The notes beneath the pieces are model-generated. The model saw only the letters and a program-made list of their open reading frames with translations. It was not told the origin of the DNA and did not search any database. DNA of 64,000 nucleotides, from NCBI RefSeq assembly GCF_004349265.1, contig NZ_SMFL01000001.1:62001-126000 (forward strand). Reading direction: 5' to 3'. Both the position numbers and the translations under genes were made by a program. This stretch comes from Dyadobacter psychrotolerans. GTDB taxonomy: Bacteria > Bacteroidota > Bacteroidia > Cytophagales > Spirosomataceae. Below are positions 45,395 to 55,615 of this stretch, piece after piece (the stretch's first letter is position 1; each line of letters opens with the position of its first letter).

Positions 45395-48300
45395 ATGCTC
45401 GAATCCAACATCGAAGACTTCACCATTCAGGAATTGCAAAATCTGGGTTATCAGTATGTCAACGGAACTAAACTCAGTCCTGGTGGTGAGCAGCCCGAGC
45501 GTTCGGATTTTAGTGAGGTGATATTGTCGGAGCGGTTACGATCTGCCATTCAAAAGCTCAACCCTACCTTGCCGGCTTTTGCATGTGAGCAGGCGCTGCG
45601 GGAAGTGCAACGTATAGCTTCGCCCGATACGTTGGCCAACAATGAGCTTTTTCATACGCTGCTGGTGGAAAAAGTAAAAGTCCCCTACCAGGAAGACGGC
45701 TACGACCGCAGTTATGAAGTAGCGCTGATTGATTTTGAGCATCCGCTGGAAAATGATTTTCTGGCTGTAAATCAGTTCACGATCACAGACCGCAATACGC
45801 GGTACCACGGAAAACGGCCGGATGTGGTACTTTTTGTAAACGGAATTCCGCTGGTTGTGATTGAGCTCAAAAATGCCACGGACGAGCAGGCCACGGTGGA
45901 AAAAGCATACAAACAAATCCAGACTTATAAATCTCTCCTTCCGGCGCTGTTCACCTACAATGCCTTTTGTGTGATTTCGGACGGACTGGAATGCAAAGCG
46001 GGAAGTTTGTCGGCCAGCCTAAGCCGTTACATGGCCTGGAAATCCGTTGATGGCGAAAAAGAAGCATCGCGTTTTAAACCGCAACTGGAAACGCTGATAA
46101 AAGGAATGCTCAATCCGGTGACGCTGCTGGATCTGGTGCAGAATTTCATTGTATTTGAAAAATCAAAAAAAGAAGATCCGAAAACAGGAGTGATACAGGT
46201 GCAAACAGTGAAAAAACTGGCTGCTTATCACCAGTATTATGCTGTAAACAAAGCCGTAGAAAGTACGATAATTGCAGCCGGAAAAAATGGAAACCGGAAA
46301 GGCGGCGTGGTATGGCATACGCAGGGAAGTGGAAAATCATTGTCCATGGCCTTTTACACAGGAAAACTGGTACAAAGGCTCAACAATCCGACGGTAGTGA
46401 TCATCACAGACCGTAACGATCTGGACGATCAGCTTTTTGATACTTTTGCCAGTTGCCAGCAGCTGTTACGCCAGGATCCGGTTCAGGCAGAAAACCGCGA
46501 AAAACTGAAAGAACTTTTACGCGTAGCCAGCGGTGGAATTGTGTTTGCCACGATCCAGAAATTTGTCCCGGACGGAGGAAAGATCATTTATGATGAACTG
46601 TCGGACCGGAAAAATATAGTCGTAATTGCCGATGAAGCGCACCGGACACAATATGGGTTTGAAGCAAAAACCATTGCGGTAAAAGACAAAGAAACCAAAG
46701 AACAGATCGGGACCAGAATCGCGTACGGTTTTGCCAAATACCTGCGTGACGCCCTTCCGAAGGCTACTTACATTGGTTTCACGGGAACACCAGTTGAAAG
46801 TACAGACATCAATACGCCTGCAATTTTTGGCCAGTATGTGGATATTTACGATATATCACAAGCCATTGAAGACGGCGCAACGGTCAGAATTTATTACGAA
46901 AGTCGTCTTGCAAAAATAAATATCAGCGAAGAAGGAAAACAGCTGATCGCGGCGTTTGACAAGGAACTCGACGAAAACGAAGAAATATCAGAAACGCAGA
47001 AAGCCAAAGCAAGGTGGTCGCAACTGGAAGCGATTGTGGGCGATCCGAAAAGGATCAAAAACGTGGCCAGAGATTTGGTAGATCATTTTGAAAAACGGCA
47101 GGAAGTTTTCACCGGAAAGGCGATGATCGTGGCCATGAGCCGGAGAATTGCGGTGGATTTATATAACGAGATCATCAAACTTCGCCCTGATTGGCATGAT
47201 GAAGATTTGAGTAAAGGTTCGATAAAAGTTGTCATGACAGCTGCGAGTTCCGACGGTGAAGTTCTGGCGAAAATGCACACGACCAAAACGGAAAGAAAAT
47301 ACCTGGCCGACCGGATGAAAGAGCCAACGGATCCGCTCAAACTGGTGATCGTCCGTGATATGTGGCTGACGGGTTTCGACGCGCCAAGCTTGCATACGCT
47401 ATATGTAGACAAGCTCATGCGTGGTCATAACCTGATGCAGGCCATTGCACGCGTGAACCGTGTTTTCGGAGACAAACCAGGCGGACTAGTCGTTGATTAT
47501 CTGGGCATTGCGACAGATCTAAAAAAAGCGCTTTCCTTTTATTCAGATGCGGGTGGAAAAGGAAATCCGGCGGATACGCAGGAAAAGGCCGTGGAGGCAA
47601 TGCTTGAAAAACTGGAAACTGTGAGACACCAGTTTCAGGAGAAAAGCGAATCTTATGGAATACTCATTGCGGAAGAACCTGAGGCGTATTACCAGAATGC
47701 GGCAGGTTCGGGTTTTAATGTAAAGCGTTTTTATAAAGCATCACATCAGGAAAAGCTCTCCATTATTCTCCAGGCCGAAGAACACATACTAGGTCTGAAA
47801 GACGGGAAAAACCGGTTTATCAAACAAGTTGGTTTGTTAAGCCAGGCATTTGCACTTTCCATTCCACACGATTCGGCAAATGCTATTAAAGAAGAAGTGG
47901 CGTTTTTCCAGGCGGTAAAAGCCAGGTTAAATAAGTTTTCAGGAGATTCAAATGAGAACGGAAAGTCGAACGAAGAAATAGAATCAACCATCCGTCAGAT
48001 TGTAGATCAGGCGCTGGTTTCCGATCAGGTAGTAGATATCTTCGAAGCAGCGGGTATTGATAAACCGGATCTGTCGATCCTGTCAGAAGAATTTCTGATG
48101 GAAATAAAAGACATGAAACACCAGAATCTGGCACTCGAGCTTTTGAAAAAAATACTAATGGATGAGATTAAAATCCGTTCAAGAACAAATCTGGTTCAGG
48201 GAAAAGCGTTACTCGAAATGTTGGAAGGCTCCATCAGAAGATACCAAAATAACCTGTTATCAACGTCCGAAATAATCCAGTTTCTGATCGACGAAGTTGC

Positions 48301-48634
48301 TAAGAAAACCAGAGAACTCAGCAATCGTGGTGGCGGCCTGACGGACGATGAATGGGCATTTTACGATGCACTGGCTGAAAGTAGTAGCGCCAAAGACGTA
48401 CTTGGCGACGACATGCTCAGAAGCATTGCCGTAGAAGTAGCCCAGAAAATTAAAGCTAATGCAACAATAGACTGGACAATTCGTGAAAGTGCACGGGCGA
48501 AAATAATGGTAGTGGTGAGGAGGATTTTGAATAAATATGGCTATCCGCCGGATAAACAGCAGCGGGCAATTGATACGGTGTTAAAGCAGGCGGCGGTTAC
48601 GGCGGATTGGGTTGTTGGACAGATGCAAGATTAA
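45395..48634 (+). CDS. hsdR: Type I restriction endonuclease/translocase subunit
   Basis: A 1079-residue HsdR. N-terminal PD-(D/E)xK nuclease: Asp143 and Glu157-Leu-Lys159 in RPDVVLF and [10 protein letters not shown]2 helicase motor: Walker A TQGSGKS (309-315), DEAH-box [10 protein letters not shown] (about 412-421), SAT/TGTP motif FTGTPVES, and motif [11 protein letters not shown]-terminal coupling domain follows. The gene appears intact. It needs HsdM and HsdS; the in-frame TAG in hsdM raises the question whether the complex works. Confidence 0.94.
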   Translation: MLESNIEDFTIQELQNLGYQYVNGTKLSPGGEQPERSDFSEVILSERLRSAIQKLNPTLPAFACEQALREVQRIASPDTLANNELFHTLLVEKVKVPYQEDGYDRSYEVALIDFEHPLENDFLAVNQFTITDRNTRYHGKRPDVVLFVNGIPLVVIELKNATDEQATVEKAYKQIQTYKSLLPALFTYNAFCVISDGLECKAGSLSASLSRYMAWKSVDGEKEASRFKPQLETLIKGMLNPVTLLDLVQNFIVFEKSKKEDPKTGVIQVQTVKKLAAYHQYYAVNKAVESTIIAAGKNGNRKGGVVWHTQGSGKSLSMAFYTGKLVQRLNNPTVVIITDRNDLDDQLFDTFASCQQLLRQDPVQAENREKLKELLRVASGGIVFATIQKFVPDGGKIIYDELSDRKNIVVIADEAHRTQYGFEAKTIAVKDKETKEQIGTRIAYGFAKYLRDALPKATYIGFTGTPVESTDINTPAIFGQYVDIYDISQAIEDGATVRIYYESRLAKINISEEGKQLIAAFDKELDENEEISETQKAKARWSQLEAIVGDPKRIKNVARDLVDHFEKRQEVFTGKAMIVAMSRRIAVDLYNEIIKLRPDWHDEDLSKGSIKVVMTAASSDGEVLAKMHTTKTERKYLADRMKEPTDPLKLVIVRDMWLTGFDAPSLHTLYVDKLMRGHNLMQAIARVNRVFGDKPGGLVVDYLGIATDLKKALSFYSDAGGKGNPADTQEKAVEAMLEKLETVRHQFQEKSESYGILIAEEPEAYYQNAAGSGFNVKRFYKASHQEKLSIILQAEEHILGLKDGKNRFIKQVGLLSQAFALSIPHDSANAIKEEVAFFQAVKARLNKFSGDSNENGKSNEEIESTIRQIVDQALVSDQVVDIFEAAGIDKPDLSILSEEFLMEIKDMKHQNLALELLKKILMDEIKIRSRTNLVQGKALLEMLEGSIRRYQNNLLSTSEIIQFLIDEVAKKTRELSNRGGGLTDDEWAFYDALAESSSAKDVLGDDMLRSIAVEVAQKIKANATIDWTIRESARAKIMVVVRRILNKYGYPPDKQQRAIDTVLKQAAVTADWVVGQMQD

Positions 48635-48646
48635 TTACTTTGAAAT

Positions 48647-49438
48647 ATGTATTTAGATAAAGAAAAACTGAAAGCTTTATTAAAGAAAGCCGAGGAATTA
48701 AGGTTTGATAATCAAATAGTCTTTAATCAAAAGGCTAAAATAAAACCAGAAAAAGCTATTGAAGCTATTGTCTCAGGATTATCTGGATGGTTAACCAAAA
48801 CTACCGCTTTGAACAACGGAGCTGGTTATGTTAAAAAATTAACCGAAATAAAAGCCACTTTACCTGCAAGCAAGGCTAATCAATTTGCAAGTTCATACTT
48901 TTCTGATAAGGATGCCAAATCAATTCAAAGCCAACTAATAACTTTAATTAAGAAAATTGACAAAGAAAACAAATCAATTTTCATTGTTCACGGTCGTGAT
49001 GCAGTCATGAAAGATAGCGTTCAAAGTGCATTACGAGGCCTTGGCATCCCCAATGTAATTTTAAGCAATGAAGATGATCACGGCCAAACGATTATTGAGA
49101 AATTTATAAAAGAGGCTAATCGCTGTGAATACGCAATTGTCCTTTGCTCAGCAGATGATGAAGGAAAGCTAAGAATTAAAGGTAAAAAAGGAGCCGAAAC
49201 ACCACTTCGGCCCCGTGCCCGACAAAATGTTATTCTTGAACTAGGATATTTCTTGGCGAAATATGGCAGGGAAAATTTATTTGTTCTTCATCCCGAAGAA
49301 TCGATAGAACAACCAAGTGATTTTATTGGTGTTGTTTACCAAACTTTTGACAAAGCAGGGCTTTGGAAGCAAAAGCTAGTCCGGGAATTAAAAAAAGCAG
49401 GATTTAAAATAAACGATAAAATGTCAGACCGATTATGA
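48647..49438 (+). CDS. TIR-like nucleotide-binding protein, putative NAD-cleaving defence effector
   Basis: A 263-residue protein. Residues 1-110 are helical with no recognised motif. Residues 110-245 match the TIR-like family PF10137: IFIVHGRD (HGRD from His115), a central YAIVLCSADDEG, then RPRARQNVILELGYFLAKYG with Glu198 in the expected catalytic position, and NLFVLHPE. Such domains cleave NAD+ or bind cyclic nucleotides in anti-phage systems (CBASS Cap12 and others). It follows hsdR by 12 nt, is AT-rich, and could be a back-up abortive effector. No cyclase is nearby, so the trigger is unknown. Confidence 0.8.
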   Translation: MYLDKEKLKALLKKAEELRFDNQIVFNQKAKIKPEKAIEAIVSGLSGWLTKTTALNNGAGYVKKLTEIKATLPASKANQFASSYFSDKDAKSIQSQLITLIKKIDKENKSIFIVHGRDAVMKDSVQSALRGLGIPNVILSNEDDHGQTIIEKFIKEANRCEYAIVLCSADDEGKLRIKGKKGAETPLRPRARQNVILELGYFLAKYGRENLFVLHPEESIEQPSDFIGVVYQTFDKAGLWKQKLVRELKKAGFKINDKMSDRL

Positions 49439-50063
49439 CTCCATCCCATATGGTTTAGCCTAAATAATGTCTTTTAATTCAATTTGTAAATTGATTAGAT
49501 CTTTCCCTCAGAAATTTTCTAACCAAGCCCTTCTATCAATATGAGTAATCCAGATAACACAATGAGGCGAGAAGAATCATTGGTTCTTCAATTAGCCTTA
49601 CCGGAATCGTTCTAGCATGGGTAACACTTGTTGTACCAGTTAAGCAATATCTAGGGCAAAGGGAATTGGAAGAGGAGGGTAAAAGGTTTAACAATTACCA
49701 CCAGCTAATTTGAAGACTTTGCGATGCCTACTCAAAGAATTTTCTTTTAAATGGTTTTAAATTAATGGATATCAGGGACTTTTTTAAAGGAAACATCCAC
49801 AGAGTTGTACCTTTTTGCAACCTTTCGCTTTCCTAAGTCAGAGTTGGCTTCGGTTTAGTACGGTCATACGCCATATTGCCTGCGCTTCAACCCTATAAAC
49901 CTCAAACGTCCTAAAAAGGTCCAACAAAAAGTTGGACTTTATTGCTACCCTACCTGTGCATTTACTTTGTGACATCAATAAAGCGAACCGGAAGACTTTC
50001 TCAACATTAAGAGAAGTATGGAAGGCTTCGGAAGTTCAAGTTGTCAAGTAAACCAAATGTACT
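49439..50063. other. Gap between defence island and tra operon
   Basis: About 625 nt. A short plus-strand frame near 49566-49713 reads RRIIGSSISLTGIVLAWVTL, then VVPVKQYLGQRELEEEG, like one membrane helix of a lost gene, without a start. A strong terminator sits at 49916-49940, and a weak -7 match TTACTTTG lies near 49967-49974 in front of the tra genes. Confidence 0.5.
49916..49943. terminator. Rho-independent hairpin before the tra operon
   Basis: GTCCAAC (49919-49925), loop AAAAA, GTTGGAC (49931-49937), then TTTATT. Three further A/G:T pairs extend the stem. A-rich upstream and T-rich downstream flanks allow use in both directions, separating island and tra operon. Confidence 0.7.
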
Positions 50064-50591
50064 ATGTTAACAGCTAATCCATGGGTGGCCTATGTATCAA
50101 TTGTTACCCCGCTACTCTCAGTCTATTACCTTCTGGTCGGTTTTACTTACTACCGGCATGATCTGAAAGCCAGGATTTCCCGTTGGAAAAGTCCTCCGGT
50201 CCAGGCCACCGGTTTCTCTTTCAAACCTAAACAGGCTGAGAACGAATATTTAGAAGATCCAGTCAGATTTGATTCTGAGCCAATTACTCCCACGGTTAAC
50301 GCGCAAGAAGGAATCGAATCACAAGAGCCCTGGGAGAATGAAGGGATGATGCAGCAGCTTGAAGCATTATCGCTTCACCTAAAACAAGCCATCGAAGAAG
50401 CCCATAATAAGCAATACAGCAAAGAAGAGGTCATTCTTCTTACCCAAATGACATTCAAAGAATATCCTGCCATATATGGCACACCGTTCCAGCTTTCAGT
50501 CAATCATCTGATTGAAGCGGAACTGGCAAAATACGGCTCCATCCACCTGAACAGTGAAGACAGGTTGAGGATGTGGAATCAGGTCGATTGA
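50064..50591 (+). CDS. First gene of the tra operon, membrane-anchored protein
   Basis: A 175-residue protein with one N-terminal membrane segment (VAYVSIVTPLLSVYYLLVGFTYY) and a hydrophilic, mostly acidic cytoplasmic part with a C-terminal ordered region (YSKEEVILLTQMTFKEYPAIYGTPF). I do not recognise a family. It heads the plus-strand transfer operon, about 100 nt before TraE, where other Bacteroidota elements also carry small anchored proteins of unknown role. Confidence 0.6.
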   Translation: MLTANPWVAYVSIVTPLLSVYYLLVGFTYYRHDLKARISRWKSPPVQATGFSFKPKQAENEYLEDPVRFDSEPITPTVNAQEGIESQEPWENEGMMQQLEALSLHLKQAIEEAHNKQYSKEEVILLTQMTFKEYPAIYGTPFQLSVNHLIEAELAKYGSIHLNSEDRLRMWNQVD

Positions 50592-50604
50592 TGGAGCAGT
50601 TTCT

Positions 50605-50642
50605 GTAGGTAAGCTTCCCGCAGCTTGCGGGAAGACTCCTAC
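50605..50642 (+). repeat. Strong hairpin between the first tra genes
   Basis: CTTCCCGCA (50614-50622) / TGCGGGAAG (50626-50634) around a 3-nt loop, with outer arms GTAGG (50605-50609) and CCTAC (50638-50642). There is no T-run, so it may set mRNA stability or the stoichiometry of TraE rather than terminate. Confidence 0.6.
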
Positions 50643-50691
50643 CGGATCATCCACAGTAGCAGTGCATGTTCAACTTAAACAGATAGAGGCG

Positions 50692-51009
50692 ATGAGAATG
50701 AGGGGTATGTTTAACAGTAGAAGCTGGCTTCTTACAGCAAACATGATGCTCGGAGCAATTATTGCAAAAGCGCAGGACGGAGCGGCTGGGATTTCCGAAG
50801 CGGATACACAGGTACGATCTTACTTCGAGCCGGGCACCAATCTGATGTATGCAATAGGGGCGGTTTTAGGCCTGGTAGGTGCAGTGAAGGTATTTCAAAA
50901 ATGGAATGCTGGCGATCAGGATACCAATAAAGTTGCTGCAGCATGGTTTGGTAGCTGCATCTTTCTGGTCGTGGTGGCAACGGTTCTGCAGTCTTTCTTC
51001 GGAGTTTAG
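50692..51009 (+). CDS. traE: TraE family protein (DUF4134), pilin-like membrane protein
   Basis: A 105-residue protein: a signal-like segment (SWLLTANMMLGAIIAKAQDG), then two membrane helices (LMYAIGAVLGLVGAVKVFQKW and SCIFLVVVATVLQSFF). This is the DUF4134/TraE family, the VirB2-like component of Bacteroidota conjugation systems. ATGs at 50692, 50698 and 50707 are all possible starts; an in-frame GTG at 50662 is less likely. Confidence 0.85.
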   Translation: MRMRGMFNSRSWLLTANMMLGAIIAKAQDGAAGISEADTQVRSYFEPGTNLMYAIGAVLGLVGAVKVFQKWNAGDQDTNKVAAAWFGSCIFLVVVATVLQSFFGV

Positions 51010-51341
51010 ACAGCAGGTTGTTTGCTCACATTAAAAAAATCCAAAGAGTATTCTTACTGTCCGGATCGCTGAATTTAGAGCTTGTAATACACAGCTTCGT
51101 CGCAGCCGCGAGAAAATGCATCTCTGGAAAACAGGAGAAATACTTTAATGGAACAACCGGTAAGGGGTCCAGGCCTCTGCCGGTTGTAAAAAAATCAAAA
51201 CTGGCAATCAGTTTTCAGCCATGCAAACGCCAAAGGGTTTTGAAATAATGAGCGGCAGGTGACCGCAGACCGAAAACAGAATTCAACCACTCGTTTAATC
51301 CTTCTTCAGATTTCTTAAATGCCTTCTAAACTTTAACAACT
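51010..51341. other. Spacer between traE and the TraF-fusion gene
   Basis: About 330 nt. A 76-codon frame (51018-51248) starts from TTG and is basic and low in family features; I do not call it a gene. Nothing else was seen. Confidence 0.4.
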
Positions 51342-52361
51342 ATGGAAGATCTAATGATGACAGGGCATTACCCCTTTCTTTACCTGGATAATCCGGAAAT
51401 TCTAATCAAAGATTCCCAGGTGTTTTCCAAGCCGCGCAGCCTGAAAAAAAAGGTAAACAAAACCTGCAGCAAGATCAGGGAAATGATTGCCCTGGGAGGC
51501 GCTCAAGTGGATGTTATCGATCAGAGCGTCGAGCTGATTACAGCAGAGCTCCGGCCATCACGCTTTGGCTATGTGTGTGCAATGATTGCCAGCGAATTTC
51601 CTAAAACATTTTTGAAATGGGTCAGAATCAATGAGCTTACAGATCAGGTTTTAGATGTAGTCAGCGCCTGTGAGCCTGTTTTCAGACTACTCAAATTCAA
51701 TTCACATACTGCCGAACAGCACAGCATCTATATCACGGTGTCAAATTTTATCAGGCACTATTTGAAAAGAAAAAAGAAAAATTCAGCGCCACCGATAAGA
51801 ATACATGCTGCTGGGAAAAGTAGCGGATCTGTTCTGGTTACTAAACCCGAAACAGTCAGCGTTCTCTTTCCGGCTGTCAAACCAAAGCCAGCTATCAAAC
51901 AAGCACCCGCTGTCAAAACCAAAACAGTTAGACCGGTGACCTACTTCGAAAGCAAACTGCTCGAAAACTCAGTTGCCGCCAGAGAAATTCGTTCTCAACC
52001 CGGAAGTACACCATCTCTTGCTATTTTACAATCCTTTGAAGACATAGAAATCATGGCCGGTAAACATTATCCTATTAATAAGGGAATCAATAAAAGTATC
52101 GTTTTCAAAGGATTAAAAGCGCAGTACATCGGCTATATGGGGCTAGGATTACTGATTGATCTGCTATTTTATGCGGTCCTGTACATGCTTAAAGTCAATA
52201 CCTATGTCACGCTGCTGCTTACGCTGGCTCTGGGCGCTGTCATCGCAGTCGCAGTTTATCATCTGAACGCCCAGTATGGTGAACACGGGCTGATCAAGGC
52301 AATGGCCAAAAGAAAAACACCGAAGATCATCCGCTCATTTTCAAGAAGGATATTCAAATAG
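51342..52361 (+). CDS. Fusion of an unknown domain with TraF (DUF4133)
   Basis: A 339-residue protein of two parts. Residues 1-237 are hydrophilic, with a helical segment (ELRPSRFGYVCAMIASEFPKT) and then a Pro/Lys-rich linker (VKPKPAIKQAPAVKTKTV). Residues 238-339 are a complete TraF/DUF4133: MAGKHYPINKGINKSIVFKG, two membrane helices (YMGLGLLIDLLFYAVLYML; YVTLLLTLALGAVIAVAVY) and YGEHGLIKAMAKRKTP. The ATG at 52053 is where a stand-alone TraF would start. TraF normally is a separate ~100-residue inner-membrane protein (VirB3-like). The N-terminal part could come from loss of a stop between neighbours. Confidence 0.8.
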   Translation: MEDLMMTGHYPFLYLDNPEILIKDSQVFSKPRSLKKKVNKTCSKIREMIALGGAQVDVIDQSVELITAELRPSRFGYVCAMIASEFPKTFLKWVRINELTDQVLDVVSACEPVFRLLKFNSHTAEQHSIYITVSNFIRHYLKRKKKNSAPPIRIHAAGKSSGSVLVTKPETVSVLFPAVKPKPAIKQAPAVKTKTVRPVTYFESKLLENSVAAREIRSQPGSTPSLAILQSFEDIEIMAGKHYPINKGINKSIVFKGLKAQYIGYMGLGLLIDLLFYAVLYMLKVNTYVTLLLTLALGAVIAVAVYHLNAQYGEHGLIKAMAKRKTPKIIRSFSRRIFK

Positions 52362-52415
52362 CCCGCCGGAGACTGCAAAGAAATTAGCTTTCAAACATTA
52401 AAATTTTAGATCCGA

Positions 52416-54887
52416 ATGGAAAGGTTACTTGATGAGTTAATACCAATTATGGAAGTTTCGGATGGGTGTCTGCTCTCCAAACAAGGCGATGTCACCATGG
52501 GTTTTGAAGTTCAGCTGCCCGAGATTTTTACACTCTCCGACCAGCAGTACGATGCCTTTCATCAAAGCTGGGTCAAAGCGCTGAAAATGCTTCCGGTCGG
52601 CAGTGTTTTTCACAAGCAGGATTACTTTATAAAAAGCGCTTACAAGGCTGACTTTTCAAAAGAAGATACCAGTTTTCTTTCCCATAGTTCTGAACGCTTT
52701 TTTAACGAGCGGCCGTTTCTGGATCACCGCTGCTACGTTTTTATTACCAAAAAACCGTCAGATAGAAAACCGTCAAGCTCTATTTTTTCCAATCTTTTAA
52801 GGCCCAGTCTATTTCCCAAAGAAACGCTCAGTGAGCAGATTTTACAGGAATTCCGGGGTAGTGCAGGCCAGTTTAAAAGAATCATGGAAGATTCCGGATT
52901 TGTCAAAATGCGTCTGCTGAAGAATGAAGAGCTTTTAAGCACGGCAGGCAAGCAGGGACTTGTTGAGCAGTACATGTATTTATCTGATAGCAGCACCTCT
53001 AAACTGCTTCGTGATATATACTTTGAAAAAGGCATAAAAATCGGCGACCAGTACTGTCAGCTATACGCCTTGGCGGACGCTGCGGATTTACCTGGCAGCT
53101 GCAGCCCGGGTATTCACTATGAGAAATACTCCAGCGACCGCACAAAATTCAGCACCGGTTTCGCCAGCAGTTTAGGCCAGCTTTTATCGTGTAATCATAT
53201 TTACAACCAGTTCATTTTTATCGAGGACGCTGATAAGACCCTGAAGCGGCTCGAAAGCAAACGGTTGAGACTGCAGTCCTTGTCGCTGCATGCCCGCGAA
53301 AACCATCTGGCACTCGATGCGACAAATGAATTTTTAAATGAGGCAATCAGAGAGCAGCGCATGCCGGTGAAAGCCCATTTTAACCTGATGGTATGGAGCG
53401 ATGATCTGACCGAGCTGAAAGAAATTAAAAATATGACTACTTCTGCACTGGCTCAGATGGACATTAGTGCTAGGCAGGAAATCGTAGGCGCTCCTCAAAT
53501 TTACTGGGCAGGAATTCCGGGAAATCAGGCTGATTTTCCCATGAACGAAACCTTTGATACCTTCACTGAGCAGGCGGCCTGTTTTTTGAACCTTGAATCC
53601 AGCTATCGAAATTCACTGAGCCCGGTGGGTATCCGCCTTGGTGACCGCCTGACCGGAAGGCCCATACATGTGGATATTTCCGATGAACCCATCCGGATGG
53701 GGATCTGCACGAACCGAAACAAATTCATTTTAGGACCCTCTGGCTCGGGTAAAAGTTTTTTTACCAACCATATGGTCAGAAGCTATTACGAGACGGGCGC
53801 CCACATTGTGCTTGTCGATGTTGGCCACAGCTATAAAGGGCTCTGTGATATGGTAGGCGGTTATTATTTTACCTACGATGAAAAGCACCCGATCGAGTTT
53901 AACCCCTTTTTTATTCCGGAGGGTGAGCAGCTGGACACCGAAAAGAAGGAAAGCATCAAAACCCTTCTTTTGTCACTATGGAAAAAGGATGATGAAACCT
54001 TTAAGCGAAGTGAATATGTCGCGCTTTCCAACGCTTTAACCCTATACTTTGCGCATCTGGATAAGAATCCGAAGATATTCCCCTGCTTTAATAGTTTCTA
54101 CGAGTTTCTAAAAACGGAGTTTATCCGCATCATCGAAACTGATAATGTCAAAGAAAAAGATTTTGACATCCACAATTTTCTGTATGTGCTGATGCCCTAC
54201 TACCGGGGTGGCGAGTTCGATTACCTTCTGAACGCTAGCAAGAATCTGGACCTGTTGCACCAGCGCTTCATCGTCTTCGAACTGGACAATATTAAGGAGC
54301 ATGTGATTTTGTTTCCGATTGTCACTATCATCATTATGGAGCTTTTCATCAGCAAGATGCGAAAAATGGAGGGTGTCCGTAAGGTTCTGCTGATAGAAGA
54401 AGCCTGGAAAGCAATCGCCAAAGAAGGGATGGCCGAATACATTAAGTATATTTTTAAAACAGTCAGAAAATACTTTGGTGAGGCTATTGTAGTGACCCAG
54501 GAAGTGGAAGATATTATCTCCTCTCCTATTGTTAAACAAGCCATTATCAATAACTCGGACTGTAAGATCCTTTTGGACCAGTCCAAATATCAAAACAAAT
54601 TCGACCAGATTCAGGAGCTTTTAGGACTAACCGAAAAAGAAAAGGCACTGGTGCTTTCGGTCAACAAGGCCAACGATCCGCTCAGAAAATACAAGGAAGT
54701 CTTCATCAGTCTGGGCGGCACGCTGTCAAGGGTCTACCGGACAGAGGTGAGCCCACAGGAATATCTGACTTATACCACCGAGCAAACTGAGAAGCTGAAA
54801 GTGGCGCAGTATGCTAAAAAACACGGAAGCATCGAAAAAGGAATTCAGGCTCTGAGTGAAGAAATCCGGTCATCGAAAGTCGCCTAA
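52416..54887 (+). CDS. traG: TraG, VirB4-like conjugation ATPase
   Basis: An 823-residue cytoplasmic ATPase. The Walker A motif is GPSGSGKS (residues 440-447), with Walker B KVLLIEEAW near residue 660 and a later QEVEDIISS. The N-terminal half is the TraG_N region of Bacteroidota conjugative elements. It energises assembly of the channel and is usually the best marker of a functional transfer system. Intact, with no frame interruption. Confidence 0.93.
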   Translation: MERLLDELIPIMEVSDGCLLSKQGDVTMGFEVQLPEIFTLSDQQYDAFHQSWVKALKMLPVGSVFHKQDYFIKSAYKADFSKEDTSFLSHSSERFFNERPFLDHRCYVFITKKPSDRKPSSSIFSNLLRPSLFPKETLSEQILQEFRGSAGQFKRIMEDSGFVKMRLLKNEELLSTAGKQGLVEQYMYLSDSSTSKLLRDIYFEKGIKIGDQYCQLYALADAADLPGSCSPGIHYEKYSSDRTKFSTGFASSLGQLLSCNHIYNQFIFIEDADKTLKRLESKRLRLQSLSLHARENHLALDATNEFLNEAIREQRMPVKAHFNLMVWSDDLTELKEIKNMTTSALAQMDISARQEIVGAPQIYWAGIPGNQADFPMNETFDTFTEQAACFLNLESSYRNSLSPVGIRLGDRLTGRPIHVDISDEPIRMGICTNRNKFILGPSGSGKSFFTNHMVRSYYETGAHIVLVDVGHSYKGLCDMVGGYYFTYDEKHPIEFNPFFIPEGEQLDTEKKESIKTLLLSLWKKDDETFKRSEYVALSNALTLYFAHLDKNPKIFPCFNSFYEFLKTEFIRIIETDNVKEKDFDIHNFLYVLMPYYRGGEFDYLLNASKNLDLLHQRFIVFELDNIKEHVILFPIVTIIIMELFISKMRKMEGVRKVLLIEEAWKAIAKEGMAEYIKYIFKTVRKYFGEAIVVTQEVEDIISSPIVKQAIINNSDCKILLDQSKYQNKFDQIQELLGLTEKEKALVLSVNKANDPLRKYKEVFISLGGTLSRVYRTEVSPQEYLTYTTEQTEKLKVAQYAKKHGSIEKGIQALSEEIRSSKVA

Positions 54888-54912
54888 TTCAAATTCATTA
54901 AACTAAAACGTC

Positions 54913-55590
54913 ATGGCAAAAAAGATCATCTTCTTTCTGGTTCTGTTCGTTGCCACTTTTGCTCCAATCCAGCCCGCTGAGGCGGCCAATCCATGGGCAG
55001 CCATTATCAAAGCGGCCATTAAAAAGGTAGTGAAGGCTGTCGATCTGATGATCCAGAGAAGACAAAACAGGGTCATTAAACTGCAAAACGCGCAGAAGGC
55101 CATAGAGAATACGATGGCTAAACTGCACCTTGATGAGATTGCTGACTGGGTAAAAAAGCAGCGCGATTTGTACAGGGAATATTACGATGAGCTCAAAAAG
55201 GTCAAGGCAGTCATCTCCTATTATTTCCGCATCAAACAGATCGCTGAAAAAGAAGCCCTGATCGTCGAGCAGTACCAGAAAGCATGGGCATTGTTTCGGA
55301 ATGACAAACATTTCAGCGCCAAAGAGCTCGCCCATATGCAGATGGTTTATTCAGGGATACTGGAAGAGACCGTCAAAAATGTGGATGTGCTTGCACTGGT
55401 TGTCAAATCCTTCACCACCCAGATGAGTGATGTGAAAAGGCTGGAAATCATTGACCGGGCAGCTAAACAGGTGGATAAGATTTACGATGAGCTGAGCATC
55501 TTTAACCACGAAAACAAAATGCTGAGCCTTTCAAGGGCCAAAGACGAGCTCGATGCAAAGGTGGTCAAAGAGCTCTATGGAATTGACTGA
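54913..55590 (+). CDS. traI: TraI-like (DUF4141) periplasmic coiled-coil protein
   Basis: A 225-residue exported protein: signal peptide to about residue 24 (FAPIQPAEAA), then a long helical, coiled-coil body (VIKLQNAQKAIENTMAKLHL; KQRDLYREYYDELKKVKAVI). This is the TraI/VirB5-like family of Bacteroidota tra operons. Two further genes downstream share its design (55616, 56276). Confidence 0.8.
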   Translation: MAKKIIFFLVLFVATFAPIQPAEAANPWAAIIKAAIKKVVKAVDLMIQRRQNRVIKLQNAQKAIENTMAKLHLDEIADWVKKQRDLYREYYDELKKVKAVISYYFRIKQIAEKEALIVEQYQKAWALFRNDKHFSAKELAHMQMVYSGILEETVKNVDVLALVVKSFTTQMSDVKRLEIIDRAAKQVDKIYDELSIFNHENKMLSLSRAKDELDAKVVKELYGID

Positions 55591-55615
55591 ATCACTTATA
55601 AACTGAGCCAGGGAT

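Noticed and set aside
51018..51248. 76-codon plus-strand frame after traE
   Set aside because: TTG start, no family features, basic low-information product.
54108..54593. 161-codon minus-strand frame opposite traG
   Set aside because: Antisense shadow of the VirB4-like ATPase.
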